From the NCBI RefSeq assembly GCF_958298935.1, contig NC_084939.1, positions 9,501,501-9,565,500 on the forward strand: 64,000 bases of DNA. The letters are read 5' to 3'. Shown here in pieces: positions 12,687 through 24,230 of the stretch. A program made the translations under genes and the position numbers. Source of the stretch: Phragmites australis. Lineage: Eukaryota > Streptophyta > Magnoliopsida > Poales > Poaceae. Every line of letters starts with the position of its first letter. Positions within the stretch are counted from its first letter, which is position 1. The notes under the pieces were generated by a model, which saw only the letters and a program-made list of their open reading frames with translations, had not been told where the DNA came from and searched no databases.

Positions 12687-12792
12687 GTAGCCCCCGACTC
12701 TATGGTCGAGGAGAAGATTACTCGATCTAAGAGTAGAAAAAGGACATACCTGTACCATTGAAGATATGTGTTGATATAGCCCTCGACTATCT
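12687..12792. repeat. Tat 3'-region tandem array, left part (about 1.2 units)
   Basis: One unit starts at 12687 (GTAGCCCCCGACTCT) and the next at about 12776 (TAGCCCTCGACT). The second unit is cut after TATCT by the chromovirus. Reading resumes at 23819 with ACTCGATGAGTGAATCGAG, so the unit continues across the insertion once one TSD copy is removed. Confidence 0.75.
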
Positions 12793-15427
12793 TGTCACGT
12801 CCCAAATTCCATAATCGTGTAATTAAGCTTAATCACGCGTCATTAGCATCATAATTAAATTTGAGGTAAAATATTTTGGCACACTAGAGTACTTCGTTTT
12901 GTGTCAATTGGATAAGAGAAAGAAATTTTGGGGTAGAAAAGAATAGAATTCGTAATTAAAATGGACCCATTTTCTCCAACACGTGGGCCCCACAAGCGAC
13001 CCCACCATCCCAACAACCAAAATGGGCAACACCACCAGCTCCCTCTCTCTCCTCCCTCACTCCCCACGCCTCCCACTTGAGCAGCACAGCTGCTACTACC
13101 TCTCTCTCACTCCCTCTCAAGCTCTCTCACCCTCCCTTGGATTTTCTCTCTCTAGGAGCAAGATCAAGGTACGCATGTGGTATCTACGCGATCACGAGCT
13201 CATAAGCTATCCATCCCTCCAATTCGTTTGCTCTTTCCCGAAGGATTCAAGCCGATTTTGACTCATTTTGGTGTTTAGGGTCGAAACACGAAGAACACCG
13301 GGTTTTTCGTCTCCCGAGCTTTTCCTCCTTCAACCAACGGTCCCCAAGCTCGACAAAGCGTCTTGGATAAGTCCCTTAGGCTTCCCATGGCGTGAACTCA
13401 AGTTTTGGTCCATCGATTTCGAGTTGGAAGTGAAGTTATTGAGTTTTGAGGTTTTGGAGCAATTTGAGCAATTTTGATGCAATTGAGTTAGGAATTGAGT
13501 TGCTAGGTTGATGAGGGTGTTCTAGACTCTATAAACTCTCCCAAACATGTTCCCCTTTGGCTTGGAGAGGCTCCCAAATCAACCCGGCCAATTTTTGCCC
13601 TCAAAATGGTTGTTCTGGAGCCACCCGGAGTATCCGGGTCGTAACCCAGAGGATCCGGGCGACCCCAGATGAAAATGGCAGAGGACCCCCTCCCGGAGGG
13701 TCACCTGGAGACTCCGGCACCCGAAGTATCCGGGTTTACTGTTCATCAAAGGTTTTTCCTGTTTGTCTACCTTTGCTGATAGCTTGTAAAATTTATAGTT
13801 AATTCATACGGGCTCCAAAAATTATGAAACCAATTTTGTTGGCTTCATAATAACCTTTTCTAGCTGTTAAAATTGTCTCTAACCATTAAATAGTTAATTA
13901 AATTCTGAGATTAATTAATTAGGTTGATGCTTCATTTTATTCACCATTAATTCTCTACAAGTCCAAAATTAGCGAAACTAATTTTTTATAGTCTCCTTAT
14001 GACTTGTTCTAACTAGGAAAAATATTTTAATGCTTTATATAGCATATTTTATGGCAATTCATCATATACATGTTGTAGCATGCATTATTGCATTTCACTC
14101 ATACTCATCATTGCACGCGCTTTTCTTTAGTGAACAAGGAGCCAGAGCGTGATACAACTGTGGTTGAAGACGACTCTAATCTTCTAGATTTCTACGAGTG
14201 GTGAGTATGAGGCGAGATGTGGGCGGTGTTAGAGGTGTTTTATGCTTCGGAGGAGTTCCTCGGGGTAGTTCGGGAGAGGAACCCGAACACCATAGACCGC
14301 TCACATCGTTTAAGGCCACCCGTTGGTGCCGTTGGATTTAGCACTTACCTTACTCACCACATGCCGATCTAATGGTAAGACGAGTCGAATACCTCTGTAG
14401 CTGTGATCATTTAGGCCTGAACATCGACGGTGTGAGCGGGTGGGCTTGTAAGAGGTGCTAGTTTGCTCCGAGAGTAGTTCTAGTACCTCCGCTCTGAGCG
14501 ATGCATGATTCAAATGGTTGGGACTTATTGGGAAAGGTTGAAATGAGTACCCCCTTGTGTGGACCTGTGTGGTCGCATGAGCCGTATGGTCCTCAAGTCG
14601 TGTGGGTCCAGGAGTATCCCCTGCAGGGTGTAAAAAGATGTCGAAATGCAGCGCTCTCGGTCATGAGCATGCTATTATTTCATCCGCATCGGTCGTAGAG
14701 TTTTCGATTATGGATTGTGGTTGAGTATGTGAGAGATGGATGAGTTGGTCTTTGTTACTTATATGTTCATAATAGTTTCAATTATTTATGTTCAGTTGGT
14801 TATGGCTGGGTAGAATTATGTTGTCGTTGGTTAAGTTAGTTTCTCACACATATGTGCCTAGGTTGCTTACCGCTTATGTTTAACTTAAACCTGTGGCTTT
14901 TTCCTTGATAATGGCTCAATGCATAATTCTTGGAGTCGAGCTATGTATATGTGCTCTATATGGTTTAAGTCTTGTGAGTACCTTCGTACTCATGCCTGAA
15001 TTTTTAGGTGCTGCTGGTGAGGGAGAGGTGATTTTTGGCTACTTCGTGCCTGTCGACGATGGTGACGGGCAAGAGTAGTTCATCCTACTCTCGGAGGTCG
15101 TGCTTTTGGGGTGGAGCCTAAGGGCATGTGGCTCCACTCTCTTTTGTCGTATAGGTTTATGTTTCCGCTGCGTAGTTGTTGTTATCTTTTGTTGTAAATT
15201 GATGCAAATGGTTGGATAACTAAAGACTTGTAATATAAATGTTAATTACTCGATCTTTATTAAGCTATGTTGTGATGTGTTATGTTGGAAAGGCATGTGT
15301 TCCGATCTTGTGCACAAAACACATGCCGGGACTACCGGAGCGGTATTCTGATTAATCGTTGAAGTCATGATTAAGAAAATGATCGACATAATGATTAATT
15401 AGAATAATGTTTGGATGGTTCCTCACA
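12793..15427 (+). repeat. 5' LTR of chromovirus 1 (2635 bp)
   Basis: It starts TGTCACGTCC and ends GGTTCCTCACA. It lacks 381 bp present in the 3' LTR at 22203-22583, with GAGTG at the junction near 14196-14200. In the first ~125 bases it differs from the 3' LTR at about ten places, nine of them transitions, so the element is not young. It contains TGAGTAC/GTACTCA at 14975-14992. Confidence 0.93.
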
Positions 15428-15430
15428 GCG

Positions 15431-15442
15431 TGGAATCAGAGC
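15431..15442 (+). promoter_or_regulatory. Primer-binding site, tRNA-iMet type
   Basis: TGGAATCAGAGC begins three bases after the LTR end. It differs by one base from the usual plant TGGTATCAGAGC complement of the initiator tRNA-Met 3' end, where minus-strand cDNA synthesis would start. Confidence 0.85.
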
Positions 15443-15754
15443 TTGGTTTAATAAAGTAGCCCAAAAATGATTAGGACGTTCTTTTGTAAAGTGTCAAATC
15501 CACTAAGCAACCTACCGAAGTTTCTTTTATGCCTCTCCATGATTAATATGTATGAAACCGCTATATTATGCCCCTAAGTATAATGCTATGATGGTTGTTA
15601 TACTTATATTGCTTGTTTCCGTATCATGTTGTTTCATAGCATGATGCCTTTGTGACTTATTTTGCATCAACGCAATCGACGAAAAAGGTAAGAAGGTAAG
15701 GAACGTATCCCGATGGCGGTAAATATCGGAGGCTCAACCAGTGCGAGGTAGGGG

Positions 15755-15926
15755 CCTGGTGTGTCCCGTACGGCGATGGTACAGGAAGTGAATACGTTAG
15801 CAATAACGTATGAACATCCACCATACGATGGTAGTTATAGTCGTCTACCCATGTGGCTATTACATGGGGTGTCCCGTAAGGCGACGGTACAGGAAGTGAA
15901 TACGTTGGCAACAACGTATGCAAATG
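15755..15926 (+). repeat. 108-bp direct repeat in the leader
   Basis: A stretch with GTCCCGTACGGCGATGG, then ACAGGAAGTGAATACGTT, occurs at about 15755-15818 and again at 15863-15926 with a few substitutions. It lies in the untranslated leader between PBS and gag, so it may be a duplicated leader element. Confidence 0.8.
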
Positions 15927-15928
15927 TC

Positions 15929-15952
15929 GCTTGTGCGGCAAGATGCACAAGC
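15929..15952 (+). promoter_or_regulatory. Leader hairpin conserved between the two chromovirus copies
   Basis: GCTTGTGC (15929-15936) and GCACAAGC (15945-15952) are perfect inverted arms around an 8-base loop. The second element carries the same arms at 63956-63979 on the other strand with one loop change. A packaging or dimerisation role is only a guess from its leader position. Confidence 0.55.
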
Positions 15953-16248
15953 ACCGTTCCCGTGAATGTTTATTCTTTTTCGTGCGAAGGGTGATGTATG
16001 AGATTGTGATGCTTTTTTGGGGAGAGATGCACTCGAGAAAGAAATGTATAGTTAAGGGTCGAGCATATTTCCATATTCTATTGTTCATTTTGCACCATGC
16101 CTTTGAACATGCATTTTCATCATTATGTAGTATACGGATCCAAATAAGAGAGGTCCGACATAGCAAGGTAGCATTAGTTGGAGTTTGATCTTTCACCTAT
16201 GTTGGAATTTAACCTTTCGCCTCTCTTTCTTCTCATCATCATAACAGG

Positions 16249-17300
16249 ATGAGAACCCGTGGTAGTTTGGGTGATCTTCCTGAAGGTTCCAATGAGAATG
16301 ACCCGCCTCCACCGCCGAGCATGGTGGAGGTGCTTATGCAAATCGAGCAAAACCGTCAAGCTCAGACGGCGCTCCTCGAGGCTCTCGTGCGCAACACGAC
16401 CCCTTAAGGACGAGGTGGGGCTGGGTGCAGAGATGACTTCTCGAATTTTCTGCGGACTCAACAGCCAACTTTCACACGGGCTGACGATCCTCTAGATGCC
16501 GACCACTGGCTCTGGACTATCGAGCAGAAGCTCATGACCATGAGAAGGCGCTCTTCGCCGCTTATCAGCTTCACGGCCCGGTGGGCGCGTGGTGTCCAAC
16601 TACTTGGCCATGCACCCCGCCAATCATCGCGTGTCTTGGGCGGAGTTCCTCCAGGCATTCCGGGATTTCTATATTCCTAAGGGTCTTATGGACATCAAAA
16701 GAAGGGAATTCATTGACCTCAAGCAAGGAGGTAAATCAGTGATAAAGTACGTGCAGGTGTTCAATCACCTTGAGCAATATGGTCAGGATGAGGTCGACAC
16801 TGACGAGTGAAAGCAATACCGCTTTGTCAATGGCCTTAACTCAAAGATGCAGGACCGGCTGTCAGCACACGAGTTCACTAACTTCAACAAGTTGGTGAGC
16901 ACATCACTCACGGTAGGGTTCAAGCTCAAGAACCACCAAGAGGAGAAGAAACACAAGAGGGGTCCGTTGCCTTCCGTGGGCGGGAGCTCTCAACGCACCC
17001 GCATAGAGAATCCATCTCCACCATCTCACATGTCGGCCTCAACAGCTCCACGACCGATGTGGATGGTGCGGCGCCCGTCTTTCTCCGCTCCACAAGGGCA
17101 ACCTGCAAGACCCGTTGGCTCTCAAGTGAGTGTGACAGGGGCCCCGGCGGCCTGTGCTACAACTGCGGCCGTGTCGACCACTATGCTTAGGATTGCCCAT
17201 ATCCGAAGCTGGGAGCCATGGTGACTGCTCCAAGGCCACCACCTGCTCAGTCTGCACCGCAGTCCTCTCAGCCTATGCACGTCCCCAAGCGTGGCTGAGC
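16249..17300 (+). pseudogene. Chromovirus 1 gag, frameshifted
   Basis: Gag begins at 16249 with MRTRGSLGDLPEGSNENDPPPPP, matching the start of gag in the second copy. A TAA follows at 16405. The matrix/capsid part is in another frame (16589-17100, with VSWAEFLQAFRDFYIPKG and LKQGGKSVIKYV). The CCHC knuckle (CYNCGRVDHYA, then a TAG, then DCPYP) is back in the first frame at 17155-17205. So there are at least two frameshifts plus stops, including TGA at 16808. Against the second copy a small deletion is visible near 16530. Gag forms the particle and binds RNA. Confidence 0.85.
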
Positions 17301-17346
17301 GCGTCACACCACCACTGAAGGAGTTCACGAGGGTGACAACGAACTG

Positions 17347-20300
17347 ATGGGTACGTTGAATATGAGTTTTAATTATGTCATCATTTCTGCAGTTGTTCGA
17401 TTTGATTCTGGGGCTTCTCACTCCTTCATAGCGACGAGTTACACTTGGCATAATGGGCTGAAAGTTAGCTCCACTCCTACACCTTATCTCATAGATGCAC
17501 CCGGAGCCAAGATTCTTATTAATCAGTGTGTGACCAAAGCATCGGTGGTTCTCAATGATACATCCATCGGCGTAAATTTGTTGGTAATGGACTCCAAAAG
17601 GATAGACGTCATATTGGGGATGAATTAGCTCGCTAAGAATAAGGCTGTCATGGATTGTACTCAGCGGACCATCACCCTTAATGGTCTGTCTGGCACCCGA
17701 ACTCATTTGAAGCTTACGAACGTTGATCCTTGTTTGTATGCTCTGAAGTTCGACACCACCACGGATCTCATGAATATCCCAGTGGTATGTGAATTTCCTG
17801 ATGTCTTTCCAGATGAGTTGCCAGGAATGCCACCTGACCGAGCAATGGAATTCTCGATTGATCTTTTGCCCGGAACGGTCTCGATCTCGAAGAGGTCTTA
17901 CAAGATGCCACCAAATGAATTGGTAGAAATGAAAAAGTAGTTGAAGGAGTTGCTAAAGAAGGGGTTTATTCATCTGAGCTCCTCACCTTGGGGATGCTCG
18001 ACACTCTTTGTGAAGAAGAAGGACGGTACCCTGCGGATATGTATGGATTACCGCCTGTTGAATGAGGTCACTATCAAGAACAAGTATCCGCTTCCTCGGA
18101 TAGATATCCTGTTCGATCAGTTGACCGGTGCCCGGGTTTTCTCGAAGATTGACTTGAGACTGGGCTATCATCAAATCAAGGTCCGATCGGAGGATATTCC
18201 AAAGACGGCTTTCTCGACTCGTTGTGGTCTTTATGAGTTTATCGTCATGTCCTTTGGCTTGACGAATGCCCCGGCGTTCTTCATGTACTTGATGAACACT
18301 GTATTCATGGAGGAAGTTGACAAGTTCATCGTGGTTTTCATCGATGTCATTCTTATATATTCCAAGACTGAGGAAGAGCATGCAGAGCACCTCCGTGTTG
18401 TACTTGGCTGCCTTCGAGATCACCAACTGTACGCTAAGTTCAGCAAGTGTGAGTTCTGGCTCAAGGAGGTCACTTTTCTGGGATATGTATTGTCTGAGAA
18501 TGATGTTGCAGTTGACCCGAGCAAGGTGCGGGATGTGCTCAATTGGGTGTAGCCCAAGAATGTCACCGACATCCGGAGTTTTCTCGGACTTACGGGTTAT
18601 TACCGCCGATTCATCGAGAATTTCTCAAAAATTACCAAGCCCATGACTGAACTATTGAAGCCGGGGAATGTATTCGAGTGGTCAGATGAATGCGAGTTAG
18701 CTTTTCAAACTTTGAAGAAACTGGTCACGACCGCTCCCGTTCTTGCTCAACCCGAAGTGGACAAAGGTTTCGACGTCTATTACGATGCCTCCTGCATAGG
18801 CCTCGGATGTGTCCTTATGCAAGAGGGTAGAGTTGTGGTGTATGCCTCACGTCAGTTGAAGCGCCATGAAGAGAACTACCCCACTCATGACTTAGAGCTT
18901 GCGGCTGTTGTGCACGCTCTTACGATCTAGCGCCATTATCTGTTGGGCAATTTGTGCCGTATCTACACGGATCACAAAAGCCTCAAATATATCTTCACTC
19001 AAGCGGATCTGAATATGAGGCAGCGAAGGTCGCTCGAGTTGATCAAAGACTATGAACTGGAAGTTCATTATCACCCCAGTAAGGTGAATGTGGTCGCCGA
19101 TGCTTTGAGCCGAAAGGCTCATTGTCATTGTCTCATGGTCAAGCCCGGGAATGCCACACTTTGTGATGAATTCCGCCGGCTTGGACTTGAAATAGTCCCA
19201 GATAGTTTTCTTGCCAATTTGGAGATCAAGTCCACTCTCCTGGATGAAATCAAAGCCGCTTAGAAGAATGATAAGGGAATGGCTCGAATCCAAGACAAGA
19301 TGAAGCAAGGCAAAGCAACGTGTTTCTCTGAAGATGGCTAGGGTATTTTATGGTCTGGGAACTGTCTAGTGGTTCTGAGGGTTGAGGTATTGAGGAAGAA
19401 AATCCTGGATGACGTTCATGATTCATTGCTATTTATCCATCCTGGGAGTACCAAAATGTACCAAGACCTCAAGCCGAGATTCTGGTGGACTCGGATGAAG
19501 CGAGAGATTGCTCAATATGTTGCTGAGTGTGATGTCTGCTGTAGGGTGAAGGCTGAGCATCTCAAGCCGGCCGGTACGCTCCAGCCTTTGCCTATTCCCT
19601 CCTGGAAGTGGGAGGAGATCGGCATGGATTTCATTACTGGATTGCCGAGGACTTCTTATGGGTAAGATTCAATTTGGGTCATAGTGGATCGGCTCACAAA
19701 GGCAGCACATTTCCTCCCGGTAAAGACTCGGTTCAGTGCCAAAGATTATGTGGAGTTGTATCTCACTTGAATTGTGTGCCTTCATGGGATTCCAAAGAAG
19801 ATCATTTCTGATCAGGGCACTCAGTTCACTTATTTCTGGAGGAGTCTTCATGAGGCTATGGACACCAAGCTTTTCCATAGTACCGCGTATCACCCTCAAA
19901 CCGACGGTCAAACCGAGAGGGTGAATCAGATTCTGGAGGACATGCTTTGAGCTTGTGTTCTCACTTATGGGAAAAAGTGGGATATATGCTTGCCATTCGC
20001 TGAGTTCTCCTACAACAACAGTTATCAAGCGAGTATTGAGATGTCGCCGTTCGAAGCTCTGTATGGACAAAGATGCCGAACGCCATTGAATTGGTCCGAA
20101 CCTGACGAACAGGCTTTCCTAGGTCTAGACTTGGTCAAAGAGGCAGAAGAGCATGTTCTGACTATTCAGAAGTGTCTCCTCATGGCACAATCGCAACAGA
20201 AGAGCTATAAGGATTGCCGACAGAGATAACTTGTGTTCGAGATTGGAGATTTTGTGTACCTCAAGGTATCTCCACTCAAAGGGGTTCATCGCTTCCAAGT

Positions 20301-20667
20301 TAGAGGGAAACTAGCACCTCGATATGTGGGACCATTCCAAATTGTTGCCCGCCATGGAGAGGTGGCCTATCAATTGGACTTGCCTCCGTCCCTCTCTGCC
20401 GTTCACAATGTCTTCCATGTGTCACAACTGAAGAAGTGCCTTTGAGTCCCAACCGATGTCACTGATGCGACAGTTCAAGATTTGCAGCCGGATCTCTCTT
20501 ATTGCGAGCATCCAATTCGCATCCTTGATGAAGCGGAACGCAAGACTCGACGTTGCTCAACTAAGTTCCTTAAGGTTCAATGGAGTAATCACTCCGAAGA
20601 TGAAGCGACATGGGAGCGTGAAGATCGGTTTCGTGCCGATTATCCGGAGTTTTCCCCCAACCTGTGA
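17347..20667 (+). pseudogene. Chromovirus 1 pol: PR-RT-RNaseH-IN-chromodomain, one frame with 11 stops
   Basis: One reading frame runs the whole length with no frameshift. Protease: DSGASHSF near 17405. RT: from about 17800, with [14 protein letters not shown] and a catalytic box FIDVIL near 18340, where family members have two aspartates, so one is altered. RNase [14 protein letters not shown] near 18785 and [10 protein letters not shown] near 18970. Integrase: CDVCCRVKAEH zinc part near 19530, then GMDFITGL, SDQGTQFT and TDGQTERVNQ carrying the D-D-E residues. A GPFQIV domain and a C-terminal chromodomain (RILDEAERKTRR, WERED) close it. Stops fall at 17626, 17938, 18550, 18928, 19261, 19339, 19663, 19768, 19948, 20227 and 20443. 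It ends at 20665-20667. Confidence 0.92.
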
Positions 20668-20775
20668 GTAATGCATTGTTCCATTTCTCACAGCATGGTA
20701 TCTTCTCACAGAATAGTTCTTAGAGTCACCATACTCTTCCCCGACTCGTTCTGAATCTCGGGACAAGATTCTTTT

Positions 20776-20794
20776 AGGGGGGGGGGGGAGGAGG
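20776..20794 (+). promoter_or_regulatory. Polypurine tract of chromovirus 1
   Basis: An A followed by a run of G, then AGGAGG, lies immediately before TT and the 3' LTR start at 20797. This is the expected primer for plus-strand cDNA synthesis. The second copy has the matching tract at 58963-58975 on the other strand. Confidence 0.88.
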
Positions 20795-20796
20795 TT

Positions 20797-23700
20797 TGTC
20801 ACGTCCCAAATTCTGTAATTGTGTAATTAAGCTTAATCATGCATCATTAGTGTCATAATTAAGTTTGAAGTAAAATATTTTGGCACACTAGAGTACTTCG
20901 TTTTGAGTCAATTGGATAAGAGAAAGAAATTTGGGGCAGAAAAGAATGGAATTCGCAGTTAAAATGGACCCCTTTTCTCCAACATGTGGGCCCCACAAGT
21001 GGCCCCACCATCCCAACCACCAAAAGGGGTAGCACCACCTGCTCCCTCTCTCTCCTCCCTCACTCCCCACTCCTCCCACCCGAGCTGCATAGCTGTTGCT
21101 GCCTCTCTCTCACTCCCTCTCAAGCTCTCTCACTCTCCCTTAGATTTTCTCTCTCTAGGAGCAAGATCAAGGTATGCATGTGGTATCTACGCAATCACGA
21201 GCTCATAAGCTATCCATCCCTCCAATTCGTTTGCTCTTTCCCGAAGGATTCGAGCCGATTTTGACTCATTTTGGTGTTTAGGGTCGAAACACAAAGAACA
21301 CTGGGTTTTTCATCTCCCGAGCTTTTCCTCTTTCAACCAACGGTCCCCAAGCTCGGCAAAGCATCTTGGGTAAGTCCCTCAGGCTTCCCATGGCGTGAAC
21401 TCAAGTTTTGGTCGATCGATTTTGAGTTGGAGTGAAGTTATTGAGTTTTGAGGTTTTGGAGCAATTTGAGCAATTTTGATGCAATTGAGTTAGGAATTGA
21501 GTTGCTAGGTTGATGAGGATGTTCTAGACTCTATAAACTCTCCCAAACATGTTCCTCTTTGGCTTGGAGAGGCTCCCAAATCAAACCGGCCAATTTTTAC
21601 CCTCAAAACGGTTGTTCTGGAGCCACCTGGAGTATCCGGATCGCAACCCGCAGGATCCGGGTGACCCCAGCCGAAAATGACAGAGGACCCCTTCCCGGAG
21701 GGTCACCCGGAGACTCCGGTACCCGGAGTATCTGGGTTTACTGTTCATCAGAGGTTTTTCTTGTTTGTCTACCTTTGCTGATCGCTTGTAAAATTCATAG
21801 TTAATTCATACGAGCTCCAAAAATTATGGAACCAATTTTGTTGGCTTAGTAATAACCTCCTATACCTGTTAAAAATGTCCCCATCCATTAAATAGGTAAT
21901 TAATTTTCTGAGATTAATTAATTATGTTGATGCTTTATTTAATTCACCATTAATTCTCTACAAGTCCAAAATTAGCAAAACCAATTTTGCTAGTCTCCTT
22001 ATGACTTGTTCTAACTAGAAAAAATGTTTTCATTCTTTATATGGCATATTTTATGGCAATCCATCATATGCATATTGTAGCATGTATTATTGCATTTCAC
22101 TCATGCTCATCATTGCATGCGCTTTTCTTTAGTGAACAAGGAGCCGGAGCATGATACGACTATGGTTGAAGACGACTCTAATCTTCTGGATTTCTGCGAG
22201 TGTTGCTTGGGTAATTTTAGGCAGCCACCTAAGCAGCAAGGCAATCAACTAAGCATATTGCACCTTTGTTCAATTGAATGAAGTTTAAAATTGATAAATT
22301 ATGCTTATGTATATTGCATGTTTAGCGAGTTGGTGTCGGGTATAAATGGGTAGATCCTATGTTGGTTGCATTAGCTCTACCTTGAGATATTGTTTACCCT
22401 CATCCTTGTAGCCTTGAGAGCATGTTGTCATCTAAATACAAATTCGACTTATGTGCTTAGCAATGCGTAGGTCACAGGTAGCGGTCGAGCGGTGGAATAT
22501 TTCATCGTTCGTGAGCTATAGGTTTAATTATTGTTCACAATAATTTTAACCTTGATGGGTTGTTGATGATGGTTGGATGAGTGGTGAGTATGAGGCGAGA
22601 TGTGGGCGGTGTTAGGGGTGTTTTCTGCTCTGGAGGAGTTTCTCGAGGTAGTTCAGAAGAGGATCCCGGACACCGTAGACCGCTCACATTGTTTAAGGCT
22701 GCCTGTCTGTGCCGTTGGCTTTAGCACTTACCTTACTCATCACATGCCGATCTAATGGTAAAGCGAGCCGAATACCTCTGTAGCTGTGATCATTTAGGCC
22801 TGAACATCGACGGTGTTAGCGGGTGAGCTTGTAAGAGGTGCTAGTTTGCTCTGGGAGTAGTTCTAGTACCTCCGCGTCGAGCGATGCACGATCCAAATGG
22901 TTGGGGATTATTGGGAAAGGTTGACACGAGTACCCCCTTGTGTGGACCTGTGTGGTCGCATGAGCCGTATAGTCCTCAAGTCATGTGGGTCCAGGAGTAT
23001 CCCCCTTCAGGGTGTAAAAACATGTCAAAATGCCGCGCTCTCGGTCATGAGCATGCTATTATTTCATCCGCATCGGTTGTAGAGTTTTTGATTATGGATT
23101 GTGGTTGAGTATGTGGGAGATGGATGAGTTGGTCCTTGTTACTTATATGTTCATAATGGTTTCAATTATTTATGTTCAGTTGGTTATGGTTGGGTAGAAT
23201 TATGTTGTCATTGGTTAAGTTAGTTTCTCACACATATGTGCCTAGGTTGCTTACCGCTTATGTTTAACTTAACCCTGTGGCTTTTTCCTTGCTAATGGCT
23301 CAATGCATAATTCTTGGAGTCGAGCTATGTATATGTGCTCTATATGGTTTAAGTCTTGCGAGTACCTTCGTACTCATGCCTGCATTTTCAGGTGCTGCTA
23401 GTGAGGGAGAGGCGGTGTTTGGCTACTTTGTGCCCGCCGGCGATGGTGACGGGGGCAAGAGTAGTTCATCCTACTCTCGGAGGTCATGCTTTTGGGGTGG
23501 AGCCTAAGGGCATGTGGCTCCACTCTCTTTTGTTGTATAGGTTTATGTTTTTGCTATGTAGTTGTTGTTATCTTTTGTTGCAAATTGATGCAAATGGTTG
23601 CATAACTAAAGACTTGTAATATAAATGTTAATTACTTGCTCTTTATTAAGCTATGTTGTGATGTGTTATGTTGGAAAGGCATGTGTTCCGATCTTGGGCA

Positions 23701-23813
23701 CAAAACACGTGCCAGGACTACCGGAGCGGTATTCTGATTAATCGTTGAAGTCGTGATTAGGAAAATAATTGGTATATTGATTAATTAGAATACTATTTGG
23801 ATGGTTCCTCACA
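20797..23813 (+). repeat. 3' LTR of chromovirus 1 (3017 bp)
   Basis: It starts TGTCACGTCCCAAATTCTG and ends GGATGGTTCCTCACA, followed by the TSD TATCT. It keeps 381 bp (22203-22583), flanked by GAGTG repeats, that the 5' LTR has lost. The hairpin motif CGAGTAC/GTACTCA is at 23359-23376. Confidence 0.93.
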
Positions 23814-23818
23814 TATCT

Positions 23819-24230
23819 ACTCGATGAGTGAATCGAGTGAAGAGTAAAGCCGTAGCATCGGAAGTATGCGATGTAGCCCCCGACTCTCTGTTTGATGCGA
23901 TAATCAAAGTAGAGAGTAGAGCATATGCATCAAAATATACCTGATGTGGCCCTCGTCTCTTCGCTCATTGACCGAATTCGAGTATAAAATGGAGCATAAG
24001 TATTCACACAACTTGACTTTTGGCTCTCTGAATGGTGTGATAACCAAAGAAAAAGAGTGACGCAAAAGCATCGAATAGAAATTATATGATACCCCCGGCT
24101 CTCTACTTGATGATTGAATCGAGTGGAGAGTAGAGCATAAGCATAAAAAAATGTGCAATGTAGCCCCCGACTCTCTGGTCGACATGATAATCAAGACAGA
24201 AAAAGGGTATAAGCATCGACACATTACTCT
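23819..24230. repeat. Tat 3'-region tandem array, right part (about 5-6 units of 67-75 bp)
   Basis: Units begin near 23873, 23946, 24015, 24089 and 24160 with variants of GTAGCCCCCGACTCTCTGG, followed by TGATAATCAAG-like and AGAGTAGAGCATAAGCATC-like parts. The copies are clearly diverged. They lie between the antisense ORF promoter and the missing 3' LTR. Tandem repeats in the region between pol and 3' LTR are known for Tat elements. Confidence 0.75.

Larger units (their letters stand above)
12793..23813 (+). mobile_element. Complete Tekay/Del-type chromovirus (Ty3/gypsy) with TSD TATCT
   Basis: Two LTRs in direct orientation start TGTCACGTCCCAAATT and end CCTCACA. The five bases before (12788-12792) and after (23814-23818) are both TATCT, a perfect target site duplication. 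Between them are a tRNA-Met-like PBS, leader, gag, protease, RT, RNase H, integrase, a chromodomain and a G-rich polypurine tract in the right order. The C-terminal chromodomain and very long LTRs fit the Tekay/Del clade. The coding part has many nonsense codons and gag has frameshifts, so it is not autonomous. It sits in one unit of the Tat tandem array. Confidence 0.93.

Noticed and set aside
18317..18646. 109-codon frame overlapping RT of chromovirus 1
   Set aside because: It is a shadow in another frame of the RT/RNase H region; a corresponding shadow occurs at the same place in chromovirus 2.
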